In this document: one piece after another, positions 54,424 to 63,533 of the stretch
Layout: every line of letters begins with the position of its first letter
Position numbering within the stretch: the stretch's first letter is position 1
Assembly (NCBI RefSeq): GCF_963668085.1
Contig: NZ_OY764059.1
Span: forward strand, 1,488,001-1,552,000
Reading direction: 5' to 3'
DNA length: 64,000 bases
DNA from: an uncultured Ilyobacter sp.
GTDB taxonomy: Bacteria > Fusobacteriota > Fusobacteriia > Fusobacteriales > Fusobacteriaceae
Translations under genes and position numbers: made by a program
Notes under the pieces: generated by a model
What the model saw: only the letters and a program-made list of their open reading frames with translations
Told to the model about the DNA's origin: nothing
Databases searched by the model: none

Positions 54424-55371
54424 TCATCCTCCAATTTTATACATATCTTTATCTATATACTGCTTTTCGTCCAAATGATGTTTTTCAGGTTTATCCAGTA
54501 TATTTTTTTTTAACAATTCCCGTATATTTTCACCTTTTCTAAGAGACCCCAATAGATCTATCTCTTTATTTGAATGAAGACACAATTTCAATTTTCCAGA
54601 GGAGGTTATCCTGACTCTGTTGCATGAGTCACAGAATTTATTGGAAATAGTATTTATAATTCCCACTCTCCCTTTTCCTTCAGGTAGTTTATACAATATT
54701 GAAGGGGATGATGCATAATCCTTTTCCAACATTTGTAGCCTAGGACATCTACTTAGAACCTCTTGGGAAGAAAGGTACTCTTTTTCAATCCAGCTTACTG
54801 AACTCCCCATAGGCATGAGCTCTATAAACCTCACATCTATCTTTTTTTCCACTGTTATATTTACAAAATTTTCTATCTCTTCCTTATTATAGCTATTCAT
54901 AAGAACCACATTTAATTTTATGGGATAAAGTCCCTCAAGTTTAGCCTTTTCTATCCCCTCTATAACCCTTTTAAGATTTCCCCCAGTAAGTTTACTATAC
55001 TTATCCTCTTCTAGGGTATCAAGGCTTACATTGACTCTCATAAGTCCGGCTTTTTTTAGCTCCTTAGCCTTTTCAGCGAGAAAAATTCCGTTGGTAGTCA
55101 GGGCTATATCATCAATTCCTTCGATCTTTGAAACTTCAGAAATAATTTCCGTTATATCCTTCCTTAGTAGCGGCTCCCCACCTGTAAAACGAACCTTTTT
55201 CACTCCAAGGTCTGCCATCGCCTTCACCATAGATACAACTTCTCTTTTGGTCATAGGGTCTCTTCTAGCCTCTATACATTCATCAGGTTTGCAGTAGATG
55301 CACCTCAAATTACAGTTCTCAGTGAGAGATATTCTTAAATAATCTATGACTCTTCCGTGTAAGTCCCTCAT
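54424..55371 (-). CDS. moaA: GTP 3',8-cyclase
   Basis: A 315-residue radical SAM enzyme converting GTP to 3',8-cyclo-GTP. The N-terminal cluster motif is CNLRCIYC (CxxxCxxC, about residues 19-26) and the C-terminal cluster is FCDSCNRVR followed 13 residues later by LC. The essential C-terminal Gly-Gly is present (YKIGG). Its ATG overlaps the stop of the upstream moeA fusion as ATGA. Confidence 0.96.
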   Translation of the reverse strand: MRDLHGRVIDYLRISLTENCNLRCIYCKPDECIEARRDPMTKREVVSMVKAMADLGVKKVRFTGGEPLLRKDITEIISEVSKIEGIDDIALTTNGIFLAEKAKELKKAGLMRVNVSLDTLEEDKYSKLTGGNLKRVIEGIEKAKLEGLYPIKLNVVLMNSYNKEEIENFVNITVEKKIDVRFIELMPMGSSVSWIEKEYLSSQEVLSRCPRLQMLEKDYASSPSILYKLPEGKGRVGIINTISNKFCDSCNRVRITSSGKLKLCLHSNKEIDLLGSLRKGENIRELLKKNILDKPEKHHLDEKQYIDKDMYKIGG

Positions 55372-57260
55372 GAAATATCTCCTTTAAAAATCAGTTTTCC
55401 CGTTTCTCTTGCATTATACCCACCTAGATTTTTGATTTTATCTTCAAATCTTTGAGATCTTATAAAATTTAAAAAACTTTTCATTCTCTCATCTGAAAGA
55501 GTCTCTTTTTTTACTAAAAAATCATAATTCTCAAAGGTTATTGGAATAAAATCCAAATCCATTACTTGGGCGGCAGCCTTTATGCCTAGTGCCACATCTG
55601 CAGAACCACTTTTAACTGCAGTAGCACAGGCCATATGAGTAGTAGCTCCCCTTTCATAACCAGTTATATCACTGCTGCTTATTCCATCTTTTTTTAGCAA
55701 ATAGTCTAAAAGTATTCGTGTCCCAGCTCCCCGCTGTCTATTAATAAAAATTATATTTTCTTTTAATAAATCTGATATTCCAAATATATTTTTTGGGTTT
55801 CCCTTTGGAAGAATTAGACCCTGCTCTCTCTCTACTCCACGTATTAGAACCGTCTCATCATCAAAATATTTATCCAAAAGAAATTCATTATAAACACCAT
55901 TTTGTTCATTTAATATATGAACTGGTGCAATATGGGTTTGACCTCTTTTCAATGCAGTTACGCCACCCATACTCCCTGTGTGTGTAGACGATAGGTTGAC
56001 TTCGTCAGCGATAAGATCCATTACAATGTCATGACTTCCTATGGAAATCAAATACTCCCCTATTTCTTCAACTGGTCTCAAAAGCGTAACTTCCACTTCC
56101 TCGCCTTTCTGGTAACCCTCATAGTTTCTAGGGATTTCAAGTAAGGCATCGGCTTTTACAAGACTCATGCTAACACCGGCTCCTCGAGAAAGAGGGGTAG
56201 CTATCAGCTTGTCGTCTATGAACCCTAGGGTGACCCTTACAATTTCCCTATGCTTTAGAGATGAGGGAATGGCTCTTGATAAAATTGCCTTTATTTTAGC
56301 CCTATTTTGTTTTTTCTGTAAAAGATAATTTTCAATCAGTGGTTTTAAAAAAATTTCTGTAGATATAAATGCAGACACTGGATATCCTGGAATTCCCAAT
56401 ACTGGTTTTCCTTTGACAATGGCAAGAATAGTTGGTTTCCCGGGCTTTAAAGCTACCCCGTGACTTAAAACCGTTCCCATATCTCCTATTATCGATGCGG
56501 TAAAATCCTTGGTACCAGTAGAGGAGCCTGCATTGATAATCACTATATCATTTTCTTCTACAGCTTTCTCTATTGCCTCTGATAATTTCTGATAATTATC
56601 CTCAGTCGGTGAAAACCTAGAAGCTTCCCCTCCCCATTTTTCAACCATGGCAGCAAACATCCTAGAGTTTGAATCCATAATTTTACCGTAAGATAAGTCT
56701 TTAGAATCTTCTACTATCTCAGTTCCTGTTGGTATTATCCCGACTTTAGGTTTTTTATAAACTGGTATTTCCATCAATCCCGCTGACAAGAGAGCCCCTA
56801 TATCCTGAGGTCTTATCTTGTGATTTGCAAAGAGCACCGGCTCCCCCTTTATTATATCTTCACCTACAGGCCTCACATGCTGCCATGGCCTTGCAGGAGA
56901 TATTATTTCCACTTCACCTTTATCTAGTTCTACAACATCCTCTATCATTATAACAGAGTCATACTCTTTAGGAAGAGGATTCCCTGTATTCACATATTCG
57001 AAATCTTCGCCCTCTACCAAAACTAACGGTGAGTTCTCTCTCGCAGTGATTGTCTTCTTTGACAATACTGCGATTCCGTCCATAGCTGCAGCATTATAAT
57101 TAGGGGAAGAAAAATTTGCCGAAATAAGGTCGCCCGTTATCCTGTCTAAGGAATCCCAAGGGGCTATCTTTTCTACTTCTCTTTTAAAATCAATTTTTGA
57201 GAGAAAAGTTTTCAATGCTTCCTCTACGTCAATGTTATCTATATACTTATCTCTTTTCAC
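55368..57260 (-). CDS. MoeA fused to a periplasmic-binding-protein-like domain
   Basis: A 630-residue fusion. MoeA (about 1-405) inserts the metal into molybdopterin: NAAAMDGIAV, NTGNPLP-YDSVIMIEDV, GDMGTVLSHGVALKPGKPT and GIPGYPVSAF are visible. A PBP-like, LysR-substrate-type domain (about 425-630) has HTGSMGGVTALKRG, INRQRGAGTR and ADVALGIKAAA. The fusion is common in tungsten- or molybdenum-using anaerobes; the extra domain may bind the oxyanion. A separate MoeA gene precedes it. The start was set at GTG, 7 bases after AGGAGG, eight codons inside the longest frame. Confidence 0.9.
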   Translation of the reverse strand: MKRDKYIDNIDVEEALKTFLSKIDFKREVEKIAPWDSLDRITGDLISANFSSPNYNAAAMDGIAVLSKKTITARENSPLVLVEGEDFEYVNTGNPLPKEYDSVIMIEDVVELDKGEVEIISPARPWQHVRPVGEDIIKGEPVLFANHKIRPQDIGALLSAGLMEIPVYKKPKVGIIPTGTEIVEDSKDLSYGKIMDSNSRMFAAMVEKWGGEASRFSPTEDNYQKLSEAIEKAVEENDIVIINAGSSTGTKDFTASIIGDMGTVLSHGVALKPGKPTILAIVKGKPVLGIPGYPVSAFISTEIFLKPLIENYLLQKKQNRAKIKAILSRAIPSSLKHREIVRVTLGFIDDKLIATPLSRGAGVSMSLVKADALLEIPRNYEGYQKGEEVEVTLLRPVEEIGEYLISIGSHDIVMDLIADEVNLSSTHTGSMGGVTALKRGQTHIAPVHILNEQNGVYNEFLLDKYFDDETVLIRGVEREQGLILPKGNPKNIFGISDLLKENIIFINRQRGAGTRILLDYLLKKDGISSSDITGYERGATTHMACATAVKSGSADVALGIKAAAQVMDLDFIPITFENYDFLVKKETLSDERMKSFLNFIRSQRFEDKIKNLGGYNARETGKLIFKGDIS

Positions 57261-57271
57261 CTTTTCTCCTC

Positions 57272-58465
57272 CTAAAATGCCCATATGTCTACTATATCCC
57301 CTGAATCAAAGCCCTCCTTATCCGGAGGAATTATAGTATATCCAAAGGCTTTATTCAAAAGACTTATTACCCCTGATTTCCCGTGTAAAGGAACTGCGAA
57401 GTCTCCGTCTATAACTACAGGTTGATAAGTGGTTCTCCCTGGAGTAGAATGAATCTCCTTTTTGAGTATTCTTCTATAGGGTTCGCCTTTATCTTTATTT
57501 AGAAAATCTTCAAGGAGTGCCTTAAATACCATAAGGGCAGATACTGGATGACCAGGAAGCCCTATTACAAGTTTCCCGTGTATTCCTCCTATAATTGTAG
57601 GCTTGCCAGGCTTGATTGACATCCCGTGTACCAGAATTTTTCCACCTAGCTCTTTTATGGCTCTGCAAGTATAATCTTTACTTCCTACTGAACTCCCTCC
57701 TGAAAGAATCAAGATATCTGAAACTTCAATACCTTTTTTTATCTCATTCTTCAAAATTTCAAGGTTGTCCCCAACCAGTGTACGTCCTTCTAGTTTACAG
57801 CCCCACTCATTTACAAGGGCCTCAAGGGTATAGGAGTTTATATCTATTATTTCTCCAGGTTTTAGCTCAGATCCCAGACTTTTAACCTCATCACCTGTAG
57901 AGATAATATAAAAATTTGGATTTACCGCTACCTCTATCTCTGTTATACCTCCAGCAGCAAAAGTTCCTATATTTTGAGGTCTTATCTTTTTTCCGGCTTC
58001 TAATAAAATATCACCTTTTTCAAGATCTTCCCCCTTGTAGATTACATTTTCTCCCTTTGCTACAGAAGTATTTAAAAATATTTCATCTCCTAAAACTTCA
58101 GAATATTCTATCATAACAACAGCATCTGCGCCATAGGGAATCATCCCCCCTGTGGGAACATATACTGTTTCACTAGAATTGATGGTGTATTTGTTTTCTT
58201 TCCCCATTTCAACCTCACCTTTTAGGTTAAGCATAGAGGGAATTGAATCAGAGGCCCCGTGGGTACTCTCAGACCTTACTGCATATCCATCCACCGTAGA
58301 TTTATCAAAACTGGGAACAGAATCCCTTGAGACAATCTTGGAGGCAGAATACCTTCCAATTGATTCACTCAAAGGAACAATTTCTTTTTTTGAAAAAATT
58401 TCAATAAATTGTTTTCGTATTATCTCTTTTGATTCTGCCAATGAGGTCACTTTAAAAAAATCCAA
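57272..58465 (-). CDS. moeA: Molybdopterin molybdenumtransferase MoeA
   Basis: A 397-residue MoeA, not fused. Motifs: PSFDKSTVDGYAVRS (in place of the usual AMDGYA), VPTGGMIPYGADAVVMIEY, LSGGSSVGSKDYT, LVHGMSIKPGKPT and GLPGHPVSAL. It inserts Mo or W into adenylylated molybdopterin. Two MoeA proteins in one operon may serve different metals or forms (mono- versus bis-pterin); in archaea paired MoeAs have been linked to Mo and W separately. It abuts tupC (stop and start 1 base apart). Confidence 0.93.
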   Translation of the reverse strand: MDFFKVTSLAESKEIIRKQFIEIFSKKEIVPLSESIGRYSASKIVSRDSVPSFDKSTVDGYAVRSESTHGASDSIPSMLNLKGEVEMGKENKYTINSSETVYVPTGGMIPYGADAVVMIEYSEVLGDEIFLNTSVAKGENVIYKGEDLEKGDILLEAGKKIRPQNIGTFAAGGITEIEVAVNPNFYIISTGDEVKSLGSELKPGEIIDINSYTLEALVNEWGCKLEGRTLVGDNLEILKNEIKKGIEVSDILILSGGSSVGSKDYTCRAIKELGGKILVHGMSIKPGKPTIIGGIHGKLVIGLPGHPVSALMVFKALLEDFLNKDKGEPYRRILKKEIHSTPGRTTYQPVVIDGDFAVPLHGKSGVISLLNKAFGYTIIPPDKEGFDSGDIVDIWAF

Positions 58466-59083
58466 TTAATTCACTCCCTTTATGTAGTCCTTAAGTTCAA
58501 TGGTCTGATCTGCCATTCTTTTGATCTGCTCATTGTCATGGCTTATCATTATTACTCCTGCATTCTCCTCTTGAGTGTACTTACTCAGTACACCCTCAGC
58601 AAGAAAGGTAGATTCTTTGTCTAGGTTGGAAGTGGGCTCATCCAAAAGTATCAGCTTTGGCCGAAATGAAAGTGCTCTGGCAATGGCTACCTTCTGACTC
58701 TCTCCGCTGCTTAGTCTGCTTGCATTCTTTTCAGATAAGTGCTCTATTCTAAATTCAGACAAAAGAAAATCAACTCTTTTTTTTATATTTTCATCGTTCC
58801 ATTTCCTTATTTTTAAGGGATAGGCTATATTTTCATAAACAGTTCTTTTGAGTAAATAAAAATTCTGCTGGACAAATGTTATATCCATCTCGTCTATTCC
58901 TTTTTTTAAAATCTCACCTTCAAAGTCCTTTTCTAGACCAGATATCAATGAAAACAATGTAGTTTTCCCCAAACCATTTTCACCTCTTACTGCTGTTATC
59001 CCCAGGGTGTCTATTACCAGTTTTTCTATATCTAAAATTCTTCTTTTACCAAATGATTTGACGAGGTTTCTTATTTCTATCAT
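58466..59083 (-). CDS. tupC: Tungstate ABC transporter, ATP-binding protein
   Basis: A 205-residue ABC ATPase: Walker A GENGLGKTT (about 33-41), Q-loop FVQQNFYLL, signature LSSGESQKVAIARAL, Walker B LILLDEPTSNLD and switch His in ISHDN. Partner of the TupB and TupA genes directly upstream. The start was set at the ATG giving MIEIRNLVKSFG, 8 bases after the tupB stop; the longest frame would overlap tupB. Confidence 0.92.
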   Translation of the reverse strand: MIEIRNLVKSFGKRRILDIEKLVIDTLGITAVRGENGLGKTTLFSLISGLEKDFEGEILKKGIDEMDITFVQQNFYLLKRTVYENIAYPLKIRKWNDENIKKRVDFLLSEFRIEHLSEKNASRLSSGESQKVAIARALSFRPKLILLDEPTSNLDKESTFLAEGVLSKYTQEENAGVIMISHDNEQIKRMADQTIELKDYIKGVN

Positions 59084-59090
59084 AGTCCGT

Positions 59091-59780
59091 CTACTCTCCC
59101 TTGTGAAGTATATAAACCACACTGTTTACCCCAAATGTTAACAACATAAGTATTATTCCAAGAGCTATTCCCATTGGATACTCACCCATTGAATTAAGCA
59201 TAGAGATAGTTGTAGTCATTACCCTAGTTCTTCCTTTGATATTTCCTCCTACTATCATTACAGCCCCTACTTCTGTTATAGCCCTTGAGAAACAAGTAAG
59301 AAATATAACCAATAACTCTTCTTTAAGTTCCTTCAAAACCAGTATCAATAAGTCCATTTTCTTTGCTCCTAATAGTTTCCCCTCATTTTTTATCCTTCTT
59401 CCTTGAAATTTCGAAAGCTTATACGAGAGTCCCATCCCCAGAGGAAAAACTAAAAGAACCTGGGCAATTATCATCGCTCCAGGTGTGTAAAGAAGTCCTA
59501 AAAAACCAAATATAGAACGTCTAGACATGAGAAGTGCTACAACGAGTCCTATTACTACAGAAGGAACTCCCATCATTGAAAACACTATCTTTTCAAATAA
59601 CCTCTCTCTTCTAAACTTTCTCAGACCTATAGATACACCAATTGGTACAAAAAAAGCTGTGGCTATCAGGGTGGCACTTAGTGAAACCAAGATAGAGAGT
59701 AGTATAATACTATACAACTCCCTATCTAATTTAACCAAAAGAGTAAGTGCTTGAGATACTCCTTGTATTATATAGTCCAT
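59091..59780 (-). CDS. tupB: Tungstate ABC transporter, permease
   Basis: A 229-residue membrane protein with about five transmembrane segments and the permease EAA-type loop LLGAKKMDLLILVLKEL, then SRAITEVGAVMIVGGNI, a stretch typical of TupB/WtpB-type permeases. It follows tupA by 3 bases. Confidence 0.92.
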   Translation of the reverse strand: MDYIIQGVSQALTLLVKLDRELYSIILLSILVSLSATLIATAFFVPIGVSIGLRKFRRERLFEKIVFSMMGVPSVVIGLVVALLMSRRSIFGFLGLLYTPGAMIIAQVLLVFPLGMGLSYKLSKFQGRRIKNEGKLLGAKKMDLLILVLKELKEELLVIFLTCFSRAITEVGAVMIVGGNIKGRTRVMTTTISMLNSMGEYPMGIALGIILMLLTFGVNSVVYILHKGE

Positions 59781-59783
59781 AGA

Positions 59784-60593
59784 TTAATTTTTTCTGTCTG
59801 GTACAAATAGTGACATTCCAAATTTTTCAACACCAAATTCCCCGACTTTATCCTTTATTCCATCTGAAGATATCCACTTCATGAATTCCTCAGCACCTTT
59901 AGCATTTATATATTTATTTTTTGAAGGATCGATAGTTATAACTCCATACTGATTCAGAAGACTCTGATCTTCCCCTACTTTTATTTCGAGGTCAAGATCT
60001 TTACTCAAGTTTAGATAAGTAGCCATATCTGTAAGGGTATAAGCCTGCATCTCACTGGCTATTTTCAGTGTAGCTCCCATTCCACTTCCTGAAATAATAT
60101 ACCATCCACCTTTAGGAATTATCTCGTTTTCTTTCCATAATTGAAGCTCTTTTTTATTCGTTCCTGAGTTGTCACCTCTTGAAGCAAAATTTAACTTCTC
60201 TTTGCTTATTTTTCCTAAAGCCTCTTCTACAGAAGACATCTTTAGATTATCCTTTGGACCTACAATTACAAAATAATTATGAAAAACTTCTCTTCTCTCT
60301 TTACCGTGTCCATCTTCCATAAACTTAAGTTCCGAAGGTTTTGCATGTACTAAAAGAACATCCGCTTCTCCATCTCTACCCATTTGAAGGGCTTTACCTG
60401 TTCCCACTGCAATAAGTTTAACCTTATATCCTGTTTCACTCTCAAAACTTGGTATAAGGTAATCCATGAGCCCCGAATCCCTTACGCTGGTAGTAGTAGC
60501 TAATACGATATCTTTATTAGACTTCGCAAAAACTCCAACTGAACAAAGCACCCCGATTAACAATATTAGTAGCGATCTTCTGATTTTTAACAT
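59784..60593 (-). CDS. tupA: Tungstate-binding protein
   Basis: A 269-residue secreted binding protein with a signal peptide (about 1-23, GVFA). The TupA ligand motif TTTSVRDSG (about 33-41) is present, then AVGTGKALQMGRDGEADVLL, HNYFVIVGP and ASRGDNSGTNKKEL. The TTTSxxDSG motif separates tungstate-specific TupA from ModA and WtpA. No lipobox is seen, so it is probably free in the periplasm. RBS GGGGGAG precedes the ATG. It is the first gene of the second half of the tungsten island. Confidence 0.93.
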   Translation of the reverse strand: MLKIRRSLLILLIGVLCSVGVFAKSNKDIVLATTTSVRDSGLMDYLIPSFESETGYKVKLIAVGTGKALQMGRDGEADVLLVHAKPSELKFMEDGHGKERREVFHNYFVIVGPKDNLKMSSVEEALGKISKEKLNFASRGDNSGTNKKELQLWKENEIIPKGGWYIISGSGMGATLKIASEMQAYTLTDMATYLNLSKDLDLEIKVGEDQSLLNQYGVITIDPSKNKYINAKGAEEFMKWISSDGIKDKVGEFGVEKFGMSLFVPDRKN

Positions 60594-60729
60594 TTTTTTC
60601 TCCCCCTTATTTAATTTATTAAACTATTTAAAGTTTATAAAAAGAAACTACATTTTAATTAACTTTTTATCAATTTTAAATTCTTTTAATTTTTGTCTGT
60701 TTCATAGTATTTTTTAATTACTTAAAAGC

Positions 60730-60762
60730 AAATAGTGGTAATTTTTTGAATTACCACTATTT
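60730..60762. repeat. Perfect 14-bp inverted repeat between the AOR genes and tupA
   Basis: The arms 60730-60743 and 60749-60762 are perfectly complementary around a 5-base centre. On the minus strand it follows the thiF-like stop by about 80 bases and is followed by TTTGCTTTT, so it may end the AOR transcript. It also lies about 140 bases upstream of tupA and could be an operator. The rest of 60594-60841 is AT-rich without a gene. Confidence 0.65.
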
Positions 60763-60841
60763 GAAATTTTAATTCAATTTTATAAAAATTACAACTATAA
60801 ATTTTAAAAAAATAAATTTAATCATTCATACTCCAGTAATT

Positions 60842-61525
60842 TTAGGCCTCAAAAGTTGAAAAAGTGTTATTCTGCAAATCTATATATAACACCTGATTTT
60901 CCAAAGACTCTCCCTTATTTAGCAGTATCTTAATGGATTCCGAAACTTGTATGGATGCAGCCATCGCTGGAGTAAAAGAAGGGTTACCAAGTTCTGCCTC
61001 TATACCCTTCTCTATGCCGTTATACATTTTTTTCAGTATAAAATCCCCCGGCCTTATCACCGCTACCTGAGCTACCCAGCCACCAATTGCTCCGTGAACC
61101 ATTGTAATCCCAAGTCTAGAACACTTTTCTTCTACCATTATTTTAAGAGGTATAGAATCTAAGGCGTCTACTACCAAGTCTATATCCGTTAACAACTTTT
61201 CTATATTTTCTCCATCAATTTTGAGGTTAAATCTCTCTGTTTTGATATCTGAATTTATTGTTTTTACCCGTTTCAAGGCTTCATCCACTTTTAATAGTCC
61301 CAGATTTTTTTCATCAGAAAGAATCTGTCGGTTGAGATTACTTTCATCAAAAACATCAAAGTCAACTACCCTAAGATTACCCACTCCCAGCCTTGCTAGC
61401 ATTTCGATTATATAACCACCAAGTCCGCCACATCCCAAAACAAGAACTTTTTTACTTTTCAAAACTTCCTGTTCTTTTTGAGAAATAAGTTTTTTATTCT
61501 TAAGGTAGCGTTTTGAGTAATCCAT
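60842..61525 (-). CDS. ThiF/MoeB-family adenylyltransferase
   Basis: A 227-residue E1-like enzyme that should adenylate the C-terminus of the small MoaD-like carrier encoded just upstream. Motifs: VLGCGGLGGYIIEMLARLGVG (nucleotide loop), DFDVFDESNLNRQ and VDALDSIPLK. The two CxxC zinc pairs of MoeB and ThiF are absent, which is seen in some short HesA/MoeB members. It follows the moaD-like gene by 1 base. Assignment to cofactor synthesis rather than thiamine synthesis rests on the neighbours. Confidence 0.85.
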   Translation of the reverse strand: MDYSKRYLKNKKLISQKEQEVLKSKKVLVLGCGGLGGYIIEMLARLGVGNLRVVDFDVFDESNLNRQILSDEKNLGLLKVDEALKRVKTINSDIKTERFNLKIDGENIEKLLTDIDLVVDALDSIPLKIMVEEKCSRLGITMVHGAIGGWVAQVAVIRPGDFILKKMYNGIEKGIEAELGNPSFTPAMAASIQVSESIKILLNKGESLENQVLYIDLQNNTFSTFEA

Positions 61526-61526
61526 A

Positions 61527-61778
61527 CTAACCCCCTCCTACTGGAGGGAATAAAGCTATCCTGTCGCCGGATTTTAGTTTTTTCTCAAAGTCTTTTTCCC
61601 GACGTCCGTTTTGCATAATGATTACAGTTGATTTATCTATCTCTCCGATTAAGTCTACCAGTTCATCTATGGAAAAACCTTCTGGAACCTCAAATTCTTT
61701 TACTCCCCTGCTTTCCTTGGGGAACATCTCTCTCAGATTAGCAAAGAGTCTGACCTCTATTTTTATCTTTTCAGCCAT
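61527..61778 (-). CDS. MoaD/ThiS-family sulfur carrier
   Basis: An 83-residue ubiquitin-fold protein: VRLFANLREMFP near the N-terminus and GDRIALFPPVGGG at the end. The terminal Gly-Gly is the site of adenylation and thiocarboxylate formation. It is probably the small subunit of molybdopterin synthase; the large subunit MoaE is not encoded in the window. RBS AGGAGG overlaps the end of the oxidoreductase gene. Confidence 0.88.
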   Translation of the reverse strand: MAEKIKIEVRLFANLREMFPKESRGVKEFEVPEGFSIDELVDLIGEIDKSTVIIMQNGRREKDFEKKLKSGDRIALFPPVGGG

Positions 61779-61786
61779 CTAGCCTC

Positions 61787-63511
61787 CTAAAACTCCAGTG
61801 TCATATCAAGCTCTTCGTCGGTAATATCAAAGGCAACATTATGAGGCTCTAGATTTTCATTGAAAAACTCAGGAAGCCTGTCATGAGCCTTTGTAAATCC
61901 GGCTTTTCTATTAAATTCTTTTTCTATTTTGAGAATATCCTGACCTAGGGTTATTACATCTGCAACCCCTATACTTGTGTTATACTCTGCATTTATCATA
62001 TTTACTATTTCCTGAAGTGCTCCTTCATTATCAAGAATTGCAAAGGCCACAAACAGGCATAGTCCTGTACTGTCTATAGCAGCTGTCGCCACTTGAAGGT
62101 TTCTCGAAAGGTCTACCTGACCCTCTTTCTTTAGAGGATCTACAGTTCCACCTACTCCCAAAATATTTGCAGTAACAGAATATCCCGCTGTATGGTCAGC
62201 TCCCATAGGAGTGGTAGCATAAGTTACCCCTATACCCTTTACTGACCTCGGATCATAGGCAGGAAGAGCCTGTTTCTTTACAACTGGTACTCTCTCTGTA
62301 CCAAAGGCCTGTCCTGTAAATGCTGCTCCGTTACCTATAATACGACCTATAGGAGATCCTTTACCTACTTCTTCTACAAGTTTTATGGCAGCTTTGTCAT
62401 CTCCTAGCTCTATATATTTCCCTTCCATGGCAATTCCCACGGCAACTCCTGTATCTATGGTATCTATACCTATATCATCACAAAGTCTGTCCATTTTTGC
62501 AATGGAATCAAGATTCTTTATGTGGCAATGAGATCCAAATGCCCATATGGTCTCATATTCAAATCCACCAGTTAGATAATCTCCATTTTCATCATTGTAC
62601 ATCTGAGAACATCTCATGATGCAGCCAGGATGACATGCATGGGTGGCATTTCCCTTCCTTTTGTTTATTAGTTCATACATAGTTTCACCGCTTATATTTT
62701 CTGCAAATTCAAAACGTCCGTTTCTAAAATTGTCTGTAGGTAGTCCTCCAGCTTCATTTAGAATATTTACAAGAACTGCAGTTCCGTATGTAGGAAGTCC
62801 CTGACCAGAAACAGGGTGGTCTAATATCATCTTAGAAAATGATCTAGAGGCCTTCATAAATGAGTCCTTATCATGATATTTTACTTCATTTGTTTTTCCG
62901 CTGTCTATGAGTATCGCCTTTATTCCCTTAGAGCCTAGTACGGCTCCAGTCCCTCCACGTCCGCAGTGTCTTGTAGGGTGCCCCTCTGTATCAGTGACAG
63001 CTATAGAGGCAGCAGAAAGCTTCATCTCACCAGCTTGGCCAATAGACATTACTGTAGCCTTACTTCCAAATTTTTCCCTTAAGATATCCCCTGTTTCATA
63101 ATTTCCCTTCATCCTCAGATAACTTGCATCCTCTATAGAAACACCTTCACCAGTTACTTTTATGAGATTTAGCTCTTCTTTGTCAGGCTTGTCCTCAATT
63201 ATTATCGCCTTATATCCAAGTTTTGCAAGAGTCTGCGCAGCTGTTCCTCCTGCATTAGATTCTTTTATCCCTCCAGTCAGAGGACTCTTCGCTCCCACAC
63301 TGAGCCTTCCCGAGCTAGGAGCCATTGAACCAGAAAGAAGCCCAGGAGCTATGACAAGTTTGTTATTTTTCCCTAGAGGATGACATGTAGCATCCACTTC
63401 TTCAGAAATAATTTTAGATGTAAGCCCTCTGCCTCCCAATGCCATGTACTCAGATTTTACTTCTTCGTAAGTAATAGATTTGTTTCGCATATTAATACGA
63501 CAGATTTTCAA
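61787..63511 (-). CDS. Aldehyde:ferredoxin oxidoreductase (tungsten-dependent)
   Basis: A 574-residue AOR-family enzyme expected to hold tungstopterin and a [4Fe-4S] cluster and to oxidise aldehydes to acids with ferredoxin. The N-terminal domain has MALGGRGLTSKII and GRLSVGAKSPLTGGI; later come GRGGTGAVLGSKG and TYATTPMGADHTAGY. Cluster ligands are Cys293, Cys297 and Cys301 (CHPGCIMRC, spaced CxxxCxxxC instead of the CxxCxxxC of Pyrococcus AOR) plus Cys485 in TGLCLF. The start is TTG at 63511, 8 bases after AGGAGG; the longest frame would run into the riboswitch. First gene of the tungsten island. Confidence 0.92.
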   Translation of the reverse strand: MKICRINMRNKSITYEEVKSEYMALGGRGLTSKIISEEVDATCHPLGKNNKLVIAPGLLSGSMAPSSGRLSVGAKSPLTGGIKESNAGGTAAQTLAKLGYKAIIIEDKPDKEELNLIKVTGEGVSIEDASYLRMKGNYETGDILREKFGSKATVMSIGQAGEMKLSAASIAVTDTEGHPTRHCGRGGTGAVLGSKGIKAILIDSGKTNEVKYHDKDSFMKASRSFSKMILDHPVSGQGLPTYGTAVLVNILNEAGGLPTDNFRNGRFEFAENISGETMYELINKRKGNATHACHPGCIMRCSQMYNDENGDYLTGGFEYETIWAFGSHCHIKNLDSIAKMDRLCDDIGIDTIDTGVAVGIAMEGKYIELGDDKAAIKLVEEVGKGSPIGRIIGNGAAFTGQAFGTERVPVVKKQALPAYDPRSVKGIGVTYATTPMGADHTAGYSVTANILGVGGTVDPLKKEGQVDLSRNLQVATAAIDSTGLCLFVAFAILDNEGALQEIVNMINAEYNTSIGVADVITLGQDILKIEKEFNRKAGFTKAHDRLPEFFNENLEPHNVAFDITDEELDMTLEF

Positions 63512-63533
63512 AATAAATCCCTCCTTTTTTTGG

